In this document: positions 45,094 to 53,541 of the stretch, one piece after another
Layout: the number at the start of each line of letters is the position of its first letter
Position numbering within the stretch: position 1 is the stretch's first letter
Assembly (NCBI GenBank): GCA_016291005.1
Contig: JAEEVT010000004.1
Location: 1-55,663 of the forward strand
Source of the DNA: Prevotella sp.
Lineage (GTDB): Bacteria; Bacteroidota; Bacteroidia; Bacteroidales; Bacteroidaceae
Direction of reading: 5' to 3'
Length of the DNA stretch: 55,663 nt
Notes under the pieces: model-generated
The model's database searches: none
Told to the model about the DNA's origin: nothing
The model's input: only the letters and a program-made list of their open reading frames with translations
Position numbers and translations under genes: made by a program

Positions 45094-45564
45094 TTAGAGC
45101 GACTGCAACTTCTTTAGTATCAGGCCGATAATTGTTCCGAGGATAACGCCTATGGTGTCGGCGAAGAAGTCGAGCCATTCACCTGAACGCGTGGATGTGC
45201 AGTAGGCTTGGAGCAGTTCCATGAGTCCGCCAAGGAATATCATGCCCACGACGGCAAACCAGAATAATGCCTGCAGGTTTGGCCTGCGGGCTTCTTTTTT
45301 GCAATGGCGCAGGTGCTCCCACCAGATGACTGAGCAGGTGCCGCCATACATGACGAAGTGAGTCCACTTGTCGGCAAACTCCACGTTGCTAAGTGGCGTC
45401 TCTGGGAAAAAGGGTGTCAGCGACAGTATCCAGATGAGTACGATGCAGATAGAGGAAAGGGGATATGTCCTAAAGGAGAAATGGGAAATGAAAGGAATGA
45501 TATTGCGTGCCACACTTTGGCCTTTAGGTTGAAGAGATGTAAATGAATGTTCTTTTTGCGCCAT
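45094..45564 (-). CDS. VanZ-like membrane protein
   Basis: A 156-aa protein with about four membrane segments (SICIVLIWILSLTPFF, THFVMYGGTCSVIWW, ALFWFAVVGMIFLGGLMELLQ, FADTIGVILGTIIGLIL). The pattern DKWTHFVMYGG, then GGLMELLQ and RSGEWLDFFADTIGVILG is that of VanZ-like proteins, whose founder gives low-level teicoplanin resistance. Most members have unknown function. I start at ATG 45564; the upstream in-frame TTG at 45594 overlaps the TACTTTTG promoter box. Part of the N-terminal region (residues about 23-31, NIIPFISHF) is encoded by the CATTTC-type repeat. Confidence 0.78.
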   Translation of the reverse strand: MAQKEHSFTSLQPKGQSVARNIIPFISHFSFRTYPLSSICIVLIWILSLTPFFPETPLSNVEFADKWTHFVMYGGTCSVIWWEHLRHCKKEARRPNLQALFWFAVVGMIFLGGLMELLQAYCTSTRSGEWLDFFADTIGVILGTIIGLILKKLQSL

Positions 45565-45583
45565 GTTATTCTGATTTTGGGTG

Positions 45584-45591
45584 CAAAAGTA
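45584..45591 (-). promoter_or_regulatory. Candidate -7 box for the VanZ-like gene
   Basis: TACTTTTG on the minus strand, 19 nt before the ATG, gives a leader of only about 14 nt. No good TTG was found at the expected spacing. Confidence 0.45.
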
Positions 45592-45676
45592 CAAAGAAAA
45601 TGAGAAATAAAGGATGAAAATGCTGCATTATTTGTTTTTTCTCTAAACTCTAAACACTAAACTCTAAACTTTTTTG

Positions 45677-45684
45677 TATTTTTG
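45677..45684 (+). promoter_or_regulatory. -7 box for the first symporter gene
   Basis: TATTTTTG ends 8 nt before the ATG at 45693, so transcription should begin about 2-4 nt before the start codon. The upstream region is a CTCTAAACACTAAA-type repeat with no clear TTG at 20 nt. Confidence 0.5.
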
Positions 45685-45692
45685 CAGGCGAT

Positions 45693-47063
45693 ATGGCAAA
45701 TGTGAATAGTGAGAGAACGAATTTCGGAAGCAGGCTTGGCGTTATCTTGGCTACGGCCGGTAGTGCCGTAGGCTTGGGTAATGTATGGCGTTTCCCTTAT
45801 ATGACGGGTGAGAACGGTGGTGCCGTCTTCATCTTGATTTACGTGATTTGTGTGTTGCTGTTAGGCATACCCTGCATGATAAGTGAATTCATTGTAGGTC
45901 GTCACGGACAGTGTAACACGGCACGCGCTTTCCGCAAGCTCTCTAAAGATACGCCATGGGGCATTATTGGTTACTTAGGCGTATTGACGGGATTCCTTAT
46001 TACAGGCTATTATGCCGTTGTCAGCGGCTGGTGTCTGCAGTATGTCTGGGCGTCGTTGATAGGACATTTGCAGGGCGACCCTGACTATTTCAAGACCTAT
46101 TTTTCGGACTTGGCTGCCGATCCGGTGAAACCCGTGCTGTGGACCGTCATTATCCTGGGCTTGACCTATCTGATAATTGAGCACGGTGTGCGCGACGGTA
46201 TTGAGCGGGCCTCGAAACTGCTTATGCCGACATTGTTCATCCTGTTGCTTGTCATCGTAGTGGCTTCCTGTCTGCTGCCAGGTGCCGAGAAGGGTATCGA
46301 GTTCCTGTTTCACCCCGACTGGACAAAAATCAACAGCGACGTCTTCTTGGGAGCGTTGGGACAAGCGTTCTACTCGATGAGTATTGCGATGGGATGTCTC
46401 TGTACTTACGCCAGTTATTTTGCCAAACATACCAACCTGACCAAGTCGGCCGCTCAGATAGCTATTATTGACTGTTTGGTAGCCGTGCTGGCCGGACTCA
46501 TGATATTTCCCGCAGCATTCTCCGTGGGTGTCAGCCCTGACAGCGGACCCTCGCTGATTTTCATTACCCTGCCAAACGTCTTCCAGCAGGCCTTTGCCAC
46601 CGTGCCCGTTGTGGGTTACTGTATCTCGCTGCTGTTCTTCGTCCTGTTGTCGTTGGCAGCGTTGACATCGCTGATGTCACTACACGAGGTGTCGACGGCA
46701 TTCTTCCAAGAGGAGTTGCATACCACCCGTAAGCGGGCAGCCCTTCTTGTCACTATTCTTGCAGCCGTCATTGGCGCTTTCTGTTCGTTGTCGTTAGGTG
46801 CTGTCGATGGTCTGTCGTTCATCGGGAAGACGCTTTTCGACTGGTTTGACTTCATAACAGGTCAGATATTCCTGCCTGTAATCGGCTTCCTGACTTGTAT
46901 CTTTATTGGTTGGTTCGTGCCGCATAAGGTGGTGCACGACGAGTTTACCAATTGGGGTTCACTGCGTGGACGTTTCTTCCACCTCTACCTGTTCCTTGTG
47001 AAGTACGTGTGTCCGTTGGCTATACTCTTTATCTTCCTGCATCAGTTGGGGTTGCTCCAATGA
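45693..47063 (+). CDS. Sodium:neurotransmitter symporter family transporter (copy 1)
   Basis: A secondary transporter of the NSS/SNF family that uses the sodium gradient, usually to import amino acids. The first helix carries the signature GSRLGVILATAGSAVGLGNV followed by WRFPYMTGENGG, with the unwound sodium and substrate site. It has 456 aa and about eleven helices. The SPDSGPSLIFITLPNVFQQ block is in the middle. The substrate cannot be assigned from sequence; LeuT-like and tryptophan transporters share this fold. A second gene of the same family follows 64 nt later. The predicted mRNA is nearly leaderless. Confidence 0.92.
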   Translation: MANVNSERTNFGSRLGVILATAGSAVGLGNVWRFPYMTGENGGAVFILIYVICVLLLGIPCMISEFIVGRHGQCNTARAFRKLSKDTPWGIIGYLGVLTGFLITGYYAVVSGWCLQYVWASLIGHLQGDPDYFKTYFSDLAADPVKPVLWTVIILGLTYLIIEHGVRDGIERASKLLMPTLFILLLVIVVASCLLPGAEKGIEFLFHPDWTKINSDVFLGALGQAFYSMSIAMGCLCTYASYFAKHTNLTKSAAQIAIIDCLVAVLAGLMIFPAAFSVGVSPDSGPSLIFITLPNVFQQAFATVPVVGYCISLLFFVLLSLAALTSLMSLHEVSTAFFQEELHTTRKRAALLVTILAAVIGAFCSLSLGAVDGLSFIGKTLFDWFDFITGQIFLPVIGFLTCIFIGWFVPHKVVHDEFTNWGSLRGRFFHLYLFLVKYVCPLAILFIFLHQLGLLQ

Positions 47064-47122
47064 GAAATGCAAGGAATGAAGGTAATGAGAAATTAAAATG
47101 AAGAAATGAAGAAATGATAATG
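47061..47122 (+). repeat. GAAATG repeat between the two symporter genes
   Basis: Units such as GAGAAATGC, GGAATGAAGG and AAGAAATGAAGAAATG fill the 64-nt spacer between the tandem transporter genes. Confidence 0.75.
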
Positions 47123-47127
47123 AGCCT

Positions 47128-48486
47128 ATGAAAATCGAAAGAGGTAATTTTGGCAGCAAGGTTGGCATCGTGCTGGCGACGGCGGGTAGTGCCGTGGGGT
47201 TGGGTAATGTCTGGCGTTTCCCCTATATGGCAGGCGAGAACGGTGGTGCGGCATTCATCCTTATTTATATAGCTTGCATCTTTATACTGGGCATTCCAGG
47301 CATGCTGAGCGAGTTCATTGTGGGCCGTCATGGACAAGCCAATGCTGCCCGATCCTATGATAAGTTGTCGGGTGGAAAGCCGTGGAAGTTCATAGGTTAT
47401 CTTGGCATCTTGACGTCGACCATCATCCTTGGCTTCTATGCTGTGGTGGCAGGCTGGTGTCTGCAATACCTGTTTGCTTCCATTGTCGGACAGCTCAGTG
47501 GTGATGTCCAATACGTGAAGGCCTACTTTCAGGACTTCTCCTGTCACCCCGTCTATCCCGTGCTGTGGGGTGTCTATTTCATTCTGGTCACCCAGTGGGT
47601 GGTGATGCGTGGCGTACGTAGCGGTATCGAACGGGCGTCGAAGTTTCTCATGCCCATCCTCTTAATACTCTTGCTGGTGCTGGTCGTTGCTTCCTGCATG
47701 CTGCCAGGAGCAGTGGATGGCATACGCTTCCTGTTGAAGCCAGATTTCTCGAAGCTGAGCGGTGGCGTCATGTTGGAAGCCCTGGGCCAAGCCTTCTTCT
47801 CGTTGTCATTAGGAACGGCGTGCCTTTGTACATACGCCAGCTATTTCACAAAATACACCAACCTGTTGAACTCAGCTGGTCAGATAGCTTTGCTTGACAC
47901 CATCATTGCTGTCTTGGCAGGACTTATGATATTTCCTGCAGCTGCTTCCGTGGGTGTCAGCCCGGACAGTGGACCGTCGCTGATCTTCATCACCCTGCCT
48001 AACGTCTTCCAGCAGGCTTTTGCTTCAGTCCCGGTTATAGGCTATGTGGTGAGCATCATGTTCTATGCCCTCCTGGTATTTGCTGCCCTTACCTCTACAA
48101 TCTCCATGCACGAGATAGGCACCGTCTTCTTTACAGAGGAATTACATCTGCCGCGCCGGTATTCAGCATGGATAATTACTGTCGTCGCCTCCGTTCTCTG
48201 TGTGTTCTGTTCTCTGTCCGTAGGAGCTTACGACAACCTGAAACTGATGGGCAAAGGGCTAATGGACTTCTGTGATATGCTGACGGCCAACTTCATGCTG
48301 CCTCTCGGTGGCTTGCTGACGTGTATCTTCGTGGGGTGGTATGTGCCAAAGAAGGTAGTTCGTGACGAGTTCACTAATAACGGAACCCTGAGCAGTCGTT
48401 TCTTCAACGTCTATCTCTTTGCCGTGCGTTTTGTCTGTCCCGTCTGCATTATCATTATTTTCCTCCATCAGTTAGGAGTGATTTAG
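47128..48486 (+). CDS. Sodium:neurotransmitter symporter family transporter (copy 2)
   Basis: A 452-aa paralog of the preceding gene, with the same helix-1 signature (ATAGSAVGLGNVWRFPYMAG) and the shared blocks ILGIPGMLSEFIVGRHGQ and SPDSGPSLIFITLPNVFQQ. By eye it is clearly a tandem duplicate, differing mainly in loops and in the C-terminal third. The two may differ in substrate or act as separate high- and low-affinity importers. Known bacterial NSS proteins work as monomers or dimers of one gene product, so a heteromeric pair is only a guess. It is probably transcribed with copy 1. Confidence 0.92.
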   Translation: MKIERGNFGSKVGIVLATAGSAVGLGNVWRFPYMAGENGGAAFILIYIACIFILGIPGMLSEFIVGRHGQANAARSYDKLSGGKPWKFIGYLGILTSTIILGFYAVVAGWCLQYLFASIVGQLSGDVQYVKAYFQDFSCHPVYPVLWGVYFILVTQWVVMRGVRSGIERASKFLMPILLILLLVLVVASCMLPGAVDGIRFLLKPDFSKLSGGVMLEALGQAFFSLSLGTACLCTYASYFTKYTNLLNSAGQIALLDTIIAVLAGLMIFPAAASVGVSPDSGPSLIFITLPNVFQQAFASVPVIGYVVSIMFYALLVFAALTSTISMHEIGTVFFTEELHLPRRYSAWIITVVASVLCVFCSLSVGAYDNLKLMGKGLMDFCDMLTANFMLPLGGLLTCIFVGWYVPKKVVRDEFTNNGTLSSRFFNVYLFAVRFVCPVCIIIIFLHQLGVI

Positions 48487-48536
48487 CTGCCGATAGATGC
48501 GGACCTATGGCCCAAATAACAAATGATAAATAATCA

Positions 48537-49436
48537 ATGAATAGGAACGACCGTAAGATAGGTATTGCAGCCCTTGTACTGATGGCGCTGGCTTTGGTCG
48601 GTTTCTATTTTGGCGGTATGGACGACTTTCAGACACCGGCAAAGAATGAGAGAAATGAAAGAAACGAAAGTACCGAAAGAAATGAGAGAAATGAACGGAA
48701 TCGGAATGTTGGGTATTATGCACAGAAGATGCAGAAGGTAGAACGCTTCCCCTTCGACCCCAACACGGCTGACAGTACGCAGTTGTTGCGTTTGGGACTT
48801 CAGCCTTGGCAGGTTCGCAACATCTACAAGTATCGTGCCAAGGGAGGCATCTATCGCCAGAAGAAGGACTTTGCCCGACTCTATGGTCTTACCGTCAAAC
48901 AATACCGTGAGCTGGAACCCTATATCCAGATTTCTGCAGACTACCAGCCAGCGGCATCCTTGTTTGGAGGAAATGAAAGAAAGGAAGGAACTGAGAGGAA
49001 TGAAAGAAGTGGGACGGATAGTCTGCGCTATCCTGTCAAGCTAAAGGACGATGAGCATGTGGTGCTGAACACTGCTGACACCTCTGCGCTGATGCGAGTA
49101 CCTGGCATCGGCTCTTTCTATGCCAAGGAGATAGTGCGTCATGGGCGCTGGTTAGGTGGGTATGTCAGTATAGACCAGTTGGATGAGATAGACGGTTTCC
49201 CACAGGAGGCGAAGAAGTATTTGATTGTTCAGCATGCCGCCCCCAAGAAGTTGAATGTCAACAAACTGTCGTTGAACGAACTGCGCCGCCATCCTTACAT
49301 CAATTTCTATCAGGCCAAGGCCATTGTTGACTACCGCCGCCTGCATGGCGACATCAAAAGTCTGGACGATCTTCGGCTTAGCCGTGACTTCCCACCAGAA
49401 GCCATCAAACGTCTTGAGCCATACGTGGAGTACTAA
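48537..49436 (+). CDS. Membrane-anchored helix-hairpin-helix protein
   Basis: A 299-aa protein with one membrane segment (residues 8-27) and three helix-hairpin-helix modules of the ComEA type (about 75-120, 177-222 and 239-290; FDPNTADSTQLLRLGL, LNTADTSALMRVPGIGS, LNVNKLSLNELRRHPYI). Such proteins bind DNA without sequence specificity; ComEA works in DNA uptake in competent bacteria. Residues 37-57 and 146-158 are NER-rich linkers encoded by the 9-nt GAAAGAAAT repeat, placed exactly between the membrane anchor and the first module and between the first and second modules. Uptake of DNA is possible but unproven. Confidence 0.82.
   Translation: MNRNDRKIGIAALVLMALALVGFYFGGMDDFQTPAKNERNERNESTERNERNERNRNVGYYAQKMQKVERFPFDPNTADSTQLLRLGLQPWQVRNIYKYRAKGGIYRQKKDFARLYGLTVKQYRELEPYIQISADYQPAASLFGGNERKEGTERNERSGTDSLRYPVKLKDDEHVVLNTADTSALMRVPGIGSFYAKEIVRHGRWLGGYVSIDQLDEIDGFPQEAKKYLIVQHAAPKKLNVNKLSLNELRRHPYINFYQAKAIVDYRRLHGDIKSLDDLRLSRDFPPEAIKRLEPYVEY
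48645..48708 (+). repeat. In-frame GAAAGAAAT repeat, first tract in HhH gene
   Basis: About six imperfect 9-nt units encode residues 37-57 (NERNERNESTERNERNERN). It forms a polar linker after the membrane anchor. Confidence 0.85.
48968..49011 (+). repeat. In-frame GAAAGAAAT repeat, second tract in HhH gene
   Basis: A degenerate copy encodes GGNERKEGTERNERS (residues about 144-158) between two helix-hairpin-helix modules, in the same frame as the first tract. Confidence 0.8.
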
Positions 49437-49477
49437 CCTTTTGTGTTTAAGTTGTTAAATAAGCATAAGGGTAATCA

Positions 49478-49511
49478 TAAAGTTCAAAGTTCAAAGTTCA
49501 AAGTTCAAAGA
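49478..49511 (+). repeat. AGTTCAA tandem repeat before folP
   Basis: About five head-to-tail copies of the 7-nt unit AGTTCAA, ending 8 nt before the folP -7 box. A different unit from the GAAATG family but the same kind of spacer filler. Confidence 0.8.
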
Positions 49512-49518
49512 AAAGTTG

Positions 49519-49526
49519 TACCTTTG
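49519..49526 (+). promoter_or_regulatory. -7 box for folP
   Basis: TACCTTTG ends 8 nt before the folP ATG (49535), so the mRNA should have a leader of a few nucleotides at most. The upstream element falls in the AGTTCAA repeat and is weak. Confidence 0.5.
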
Positions 49527-49534
49527 CAAGGCTT

Positions 49535-50428
49535 ATGGACTACACGCTGAATTGCAACGGACGACTGCTCTCTTTGGAAGAGCCTCGGGTGATGGGCATT
49601 CTCAATGTCACACCAGACTCGTTCTATGCTGCCAGTCGTCAACAGACGGAGCAGGCTATAGCCACTCGTGTGAAGGAAATCCTTTCACAGGGAGGTGCCA
49701 TCATCGATGTGGGAGCATGCTCCACTCGGCCAGGCGGCAATATGGTGAGCGAGCAGGAAGAGCAACAGCGGTTACGCCAGGCTTTGACCGTAGTGCGACG
49801 TGAGGCGCCTGAAGCGGTTGTCAGCGTCGACACGTTCCGTCCTGATGTGGCTCGTATGGCCGTCGAGGAGTTCGGGGCAGATATGATTAACGATGTCGGG
49901 AGCGGTATGGCAGACGGGGAAAACCCGTCTGAGCGAACAAGCCAGCGAGACATGTGGCGTATGGTGAGTCGACTGGGCGTGCCTTATATATATATGTCAC
50001 GTCAGGCCACGATGAGCGACATCCTGATGGACTGTGCTGAAATTGTCGATCAGCTCCGCTCTATGGGACAGAAGGATATTATCCTTGACCCTGGATTTGG
50101 CTTTGGCAAGACTCAGCCTACGGAGACGGCAGACCATGCTGATGTGGGCGAGAACTACGCCGTGATGAACGAGTTGGATCGCATGCAGATGCTTCACCTG
50201 CCGATATTGGTGGGTGTCTCGCGCAAGTCGATGATATATAAACTCTTGGGGACGACGCCCGAGACGGCACTCAACGGAACGACCGTTCTTAACACGTTGG
50301 TCTTGATGAAAGGCGCCAGCATCCTGCGGGTACATGACGTTCGGGAAGCTGTGGAGTGCGTAAGGTTAGTGGCTGCGACACTGTCGCAGCATACGGAGAC
50401 AGAAAATTGTCAAATTGTTAAATTGTAA
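49535..50428 (+). CDS. folP: Dihydropteroate synthase
   Basis: A cytoplasmic TIM-barrel enzyme that joins 6-hydroxymethyl-dihydropterin diphosphate with p-aminobenzoate in folate synthesis; it is the sulfonamide target. GILNVTPDSF is at residues 21-30, DVGACSTRPGG at 58-68, then DPGFGFGKT and GVSRKSMIY. Usual enzymes have an INDISGG block; here INDVGSG is followed by an unusual segment (about residues 125-138, ADGENPSERTSQRD). That segment is encoded partly by an 8-bp hairpin sequence, CAGACGGG/CCCGTCTG. The insertion lies in a loop region. The length is 297 aa. cdaA follows 8 nt later, the conserved Bacteroidetes arrangement. Confidence 0.93.
   Translation: MDYTLNCNGRLLSLEEPRVMGILNVTPDSFYAASRQQTEQAIATRVKEILSQGGAIIDVGACSTRPGGNMVSEQEEQQRLRQALTVVRREAPEAVVSVDTFRPDVARMAVEEFGADMINDVGSGMADGENPSERTSQRDMWRMVSRLGVPYIYMSRQATMSDILMDCAEIVDQLRSMGQKDIILDPGFGFGKTQPTETADHADVGENYAVMNELDRMQMLHLPILVGVSRKSMIYKLLGTTPETALNGTTVLNTLVLMKGASILRVHDVREAVECVRLVAATLSQHTETENCQIVKL
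49911..49931 (+). repeat. In-frame hairpin inside folP
   Basis: CAGACGGG (49911-49918), GAAAA, CCCGTCTG (49924-49931) form a perfect 8-bp stem inside the coding region, at codons about 126-133. Confidence 0.7.
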
Positions 50429-50436
50429 ATTATAAA

Positions 50437-51213
50437 GTGTTTTTCGAATTTGGAATCAAGGATGTCATAGACATCGTCCTCGTTGCCCTGATGCTTTTCT
50501 ACATCTACCGGCTGATGAAGGAGTCACGCTCACTGAATGTCTTCATGGGCATTTTGGTGTTTGTCGTGCTGTGGCTTCTGGTTTCGCAGGTGCTGGGCAT
50601 GAAACTGCTTGGTTCCATCATGGATAAACTGGTCAGCGTGGGTGTCATCGGCCTGATTATCATCTTTCAGGAAGACATTCGTAAGTTCCTCTATAACCTT
50701 GGTGCCCACCAGCGCACGAAGGCTTTACACCGACTTTTCTATAAGGGTGACAAGGAACTCGACCGCGAACATCTCAAGCAAGTCATCATGCCTATCGTCA
50801 TGTCATGCATGTCGATGAGCAAAAAGAAGATAGGTGCCCTCATTGTCCTTCAGCGTGCTTCACCTCTCGACGACATCGTTGCCACAGGAGAGCGTATAGA
50901 TGCTACCGTCAGTCAACGCCTGATCGAAAACATCTTTTTCAAGAACTCCCCCCTGCACGATGGTGCTATGGTGATTGCCGACCACCGCATCAAGGCAGCT
51001 GGCTGCATCCTGCCTGTATCGCACGACCTGAACATTCCCAAGGAGTTAGGTCTTCGCCACCGTGCTGCCTTGGGAATTACCCATGAGAGCGACTGTCTGG
51101 CCATTGTCGTGTCAGAAGAGACGGGTGGCATCTCTGTGGCAATCCGTAGTCAGTTCCAGCTACGCCTGACGGCAGAGAAGCTGGAGAGCATCCTGACGCA
51201 GGAAATGACATGA
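50437..51213 (+). CDS. cdaA: Diadenylate cyclase (c-di-AMP synthase, CdaA type)
   Basis: A membrane-bound DAC-domain enzyme that makes cyclic di-AMP from two ATP. Start is GTG 50437. Three membrane segments (about residues 8-24, 36-54 and 64-78) precede the catalytic domain. The DGA motif is at 175-177 (PLHDGAMVI) and RHR at 207-209 (GLRHRAALGI). The second messenger controls potassium and osmolyte balance and wall stress, which fits a neighbourhood rich in wall genes. It lies 8 nt after folP; in Firmicutes cdaA instead sits with glmM. The length of 258 aa is normal. Confidence 0.93.
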   Translation: MFFEFGIKDVIDIVLVALMLFYIYRLMKESRSLNVFMGILVFVVLWLLVSQVLGMKLLGSIMDKLVSVGVIGLIIIFQEDIRKFLYNLGAHQRTKALHRLFYKGDKELDREHLKQVIMPIVMSCMSMSKKKIGALIVLQRASPLDDIVATGERIDATVSQRLIENIFFKNSPLHDGAMVIADHRIKAAGCILPVSHDLNIPKELGLRHRAALGITHESDCLAIVVSEETGGISVAIRSQFQLRLTAEKLESILTQEMT

Positions 51214-51319
51214 TGAATGAGAAGTTAGGAGTTAAGAATGTTGAATTATTGCCTATGGCAATTAAGAGTTAAGAATTAAGAGTTATTTTTATATATTCAC
51301 AACAAAAACAACACTAAAA

Positions 51320-52330
51320 ATGGATTTATTAAGTCAAATCGTAGCGCGTGCTAAGGCAAACAAGCAGCGCATCGTGCTCCCCGAAGCTGAGGAGGAGCGC
51401 ACCCTGTGTGCCGCCGACCAAGTGTTGGCAGACGACATTGCAGACATTATTCTGATTGGTAACCCCGACAAGGTACATGCTCTTGCTAAGGAGAAGGGCC
51501 TGGCCAACATCGGCAAGGCTACCCTTATCGACCCCGAGAACTATGAGCGTAGCGAGGAAATGGCCGAGAAACTGGCCGAGATTCGCAAGTCGAAAGGCAT
51601 GACTATCGAAGAAGCCCGTAAACTGGTGAAGAACCCGCTCTACTTAGGTTGTATGATTATCAAGACCGAGGGTGCTGACGGACAGATTAGCGGTGCCCTG
51701 TCTACTACTGGCGACACCCTGCGTCCTGCTCTTCAGATTATCAAGTGTGCCCCTGGCATTACCTGTGTCAGCGGCGGCATGCTGCTGATTTCTAAGGAAC
51801 AGCAATATGGCGAGAACGGCGTTCTCGTTGTCGGCGACGTCGCTGTAACGCCTATGCCCGATGCTGCACAGCTCTCTCAGATTGCTGTTTGTACGGCTCA
51901 GACCGCCAAGAGTGTGGCAGGTTTTGCTGACCCGCGTGTGGCTATGTTGAGTTTCTCGACGAAGGGTAGTGCTAAGCACGAGGTTGTCGACAAGGTCATT
52001 GAGGCTACTCGTCTGGCTAAGGAACTTGATCCCAGTCTGAAGATTGACGGTGAGTTGCAGGCCGATGCCGCCCTGGTTCCCGGTGTAGGTGCCAAGAAGG
52101 CTCCTGGTAGCGAGATTGCCGGCAAGGCCAACGTGCTGGTGTTCCCCAATCTCGAGGTAGGAAATATCGGTTATAAACTGGTTCAGCGCCTTGGTGACGC
52201 CATTGCCATCGGCCCTATCCTCCAGGGTATTGCCCGTCCTGTCAATGATCTCTCTCGTGGTTGCTCTGTCGAGGACATCTACTACATGGTAGCCATCACC
52301 GCTTGTCAAGCCATGGACGCAAAGAAATAA
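51320..52330 (+). CDS. pta: Phosphate acetyltransferase
   Basis: It interconverts acetyl-CoA and acetyl phosphate, the first step of acetate overflow and ATP gain in fermentation. The short single-domain form (336 aa) holds only the catalytic PTA domain, without the N-terminal regulatory part of E. coli Pta. RIVLPEAEEERTL near the start, then GCMIIKTEGADG, GALSTTGDTLRPALQIIK and VFPNLEVGNIGYKLVQRL are diagnostic blocks. ackA follows after 15 nt, so both enzymes of the acetate pathway are made from one mRNA. Confidence 0.95.
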   Translation: MDLLSQIVARAKANKQRIVLPEAEEERTLCAADQVLADDIADIILIGNPDKVHALAKEKGLANIGKATLIDPENYERSEEMAEKLAEIRKSKGMTIEEARKLVKNPLYLGCMIIKTEGADGQISGALSTTGDTLRPALQIIKCAPGITCVSGGMLLISKEQQYGENGVLVVGDVAVTPMPDAAQLSQIAVCTAQTAKSVAGFADPRVAMLSFSTKGSAKHEVVDKVIEATRLAKELDPSLKIDGELQADAALVPGVGAKKAPGSEIAGKANVLVFPNLEVGNIGYKLVQRLGDAIAIGPILQGIARPVNDLSRGCSVEDIYYMVAITACQAMDAKK

Positions 52331-52345
52331 TTATAAATTGAAGTT

Positions 52346-53536
52346 ATGAAGATATTAGTTTTAAATTGTGGTTCGTCCAGCATTAAGTATGCGCTGTACA
52401 ATATGGACGACAAGAGTGTGATGACCAGTGGCGGTGCCGAGCGTGTGGGCTTGGACGGTGCTTTTGTAAAGGTAAAGCTCGCCAACGGCGAGAAGAAGCA
52501 GATCATGCACGACATCCCCGAACATACCGAGGGTGTGAAGTTCATCTTCTCTCTGTTGACCGATCCTGAGATTGGCGTTATCAAGAGTCTTGACGAGATT
52601 GACGCCGTAGGTCACCGTATGGTGCATGGCGGCGAGAAGTTCAACAAGAGCGTTATCCTGACCGACGAGGTACTGAAGGCTTTCGAGGAGTGCTCCGACC
52701 TGGCTCCCCTGCACAATCCGGCTAACCTGAAGGGTGTGAATGCCGTGAAGGAGCTGATGCCTGGCCTGCCTCAGGTTGGTGTCTTTGATACCGCCTTCCA
52801 CCAGACCATGCCTCCCAAGGCTTACATGTATGCCATTCCTTACGAGCTTTACCAGAAGTATGGCATCCGCCGTTATGGTTTCCACGGCACTAGCCATCGT
52901 TATGTCTCGGCTCGTGCTTGTGAGTTCCTGGGCATTCCTGCTGAGGGCACCAAGATGGTAACCTGCCACGTGGGTAATGGCGGCTCTATCGCTGCTGTCG
53001 TTGACGGCAAGTGCATCGACACCTCTATGGGTCTGACACCGTTGGAAGGTCTCGTCATGGGTACTCGTGCCGGTGATATCGACGGTGGCGCTGTGACGTT
53101 TATCGAGAAGAAGCTCGGCCTCGATGCTGACGGTATGTCTAACCTCCTGAACAAGAAGAGTGGCGTGGCTGGTCTTACTGGCGGCTCAAGCGACATGCGT
53201 GACGTTGAGAATGCTGCCAAGAGCGGCGACGAGCGTGCAAAGCTGGCTCAGGACATGTATTTCTATCGCATTAAGAAGTACATCGGCGCCTACGCTGCTG
53301 CTATGGGTGGCTTGGACGTCATCGTCTTCACCGCTGGTGTCGGCGAGAATCAGGTTAGCATGCGCTCTGAGGTTTGCAAGAACATGGAGTTCCTTGGCGT
53401 GAAGTTCGACGAGTCGAAGAACAACGTTCGTGGCGAAGAAGCTATCATTTCTGCCGATGACTCGAAGGTGAAGGTTGTCGTCATTCCCACCGACGAGGAG
53501 CTGATGATTGCCACAGACACGATGAACCTGCTGTAA
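52346..53536 (+). CDS. ackA: Acetate kinase
   Basis: An ASKHA-fold kinase that transfers phosphate from acetyl phosphate to ADP, giving acetate and ATP. The N-terminal NCGSSSIKYALY (residues 7-18), GHRMVHGG, GFHGTSHRYV and CHVGNGGS are standard motifs, and FTAGVGEN closes the nucleotide site. The length of 396 aa is normal. It is directly downstream of pta. The 3' side carries a long inverted GAAATG repeat, which probably serves as the boundary with the convergent lpxH gene. Confidence 0.96.
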   Translation: MKILVLNCGSSSIKYALYNMDDKSVMTSGGAERVGLDGAFVKVKLANGEKKQIMHDIPEHTEGVKFIFSLLTDPEIGVIKSLDEIDAVGHRMVHGGEKFNKSVILTDEVLKAFEECSDLAPLHNPANLKGVNAVKELMPGLPQVGVFDTAFHQTMPPKAYMYAIPYELYQKYGIRRYGFHGTSHRYVSARACEFLGIPAEGTKMVTCHVGNGGSIAAVVDGKCIDTSMGLTPLEGLVMGTRAGDIDGGAVTFIEKKLGLDADGMSNLLNKKSGVAGLTGGSSDMRDVENAAKSGDERAKLAQDMYFYRIKKYIGAYAAAMGGLDVIVFTAGVGENQVSMRSEVCKNMEFLGVKFDESKNNVRGEEAIISADDSKVKVVVIPTDEELMIATDTMNLL

Positions 53537-53541
53537 TCCAA

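Noticed and set aside
45565-45594. Upstream TTG start for the VanZ-like gene
   Set aside because: It overlaps the TACTTTTG promoter box on the same strand. ATG 45564 is the first start downstream.
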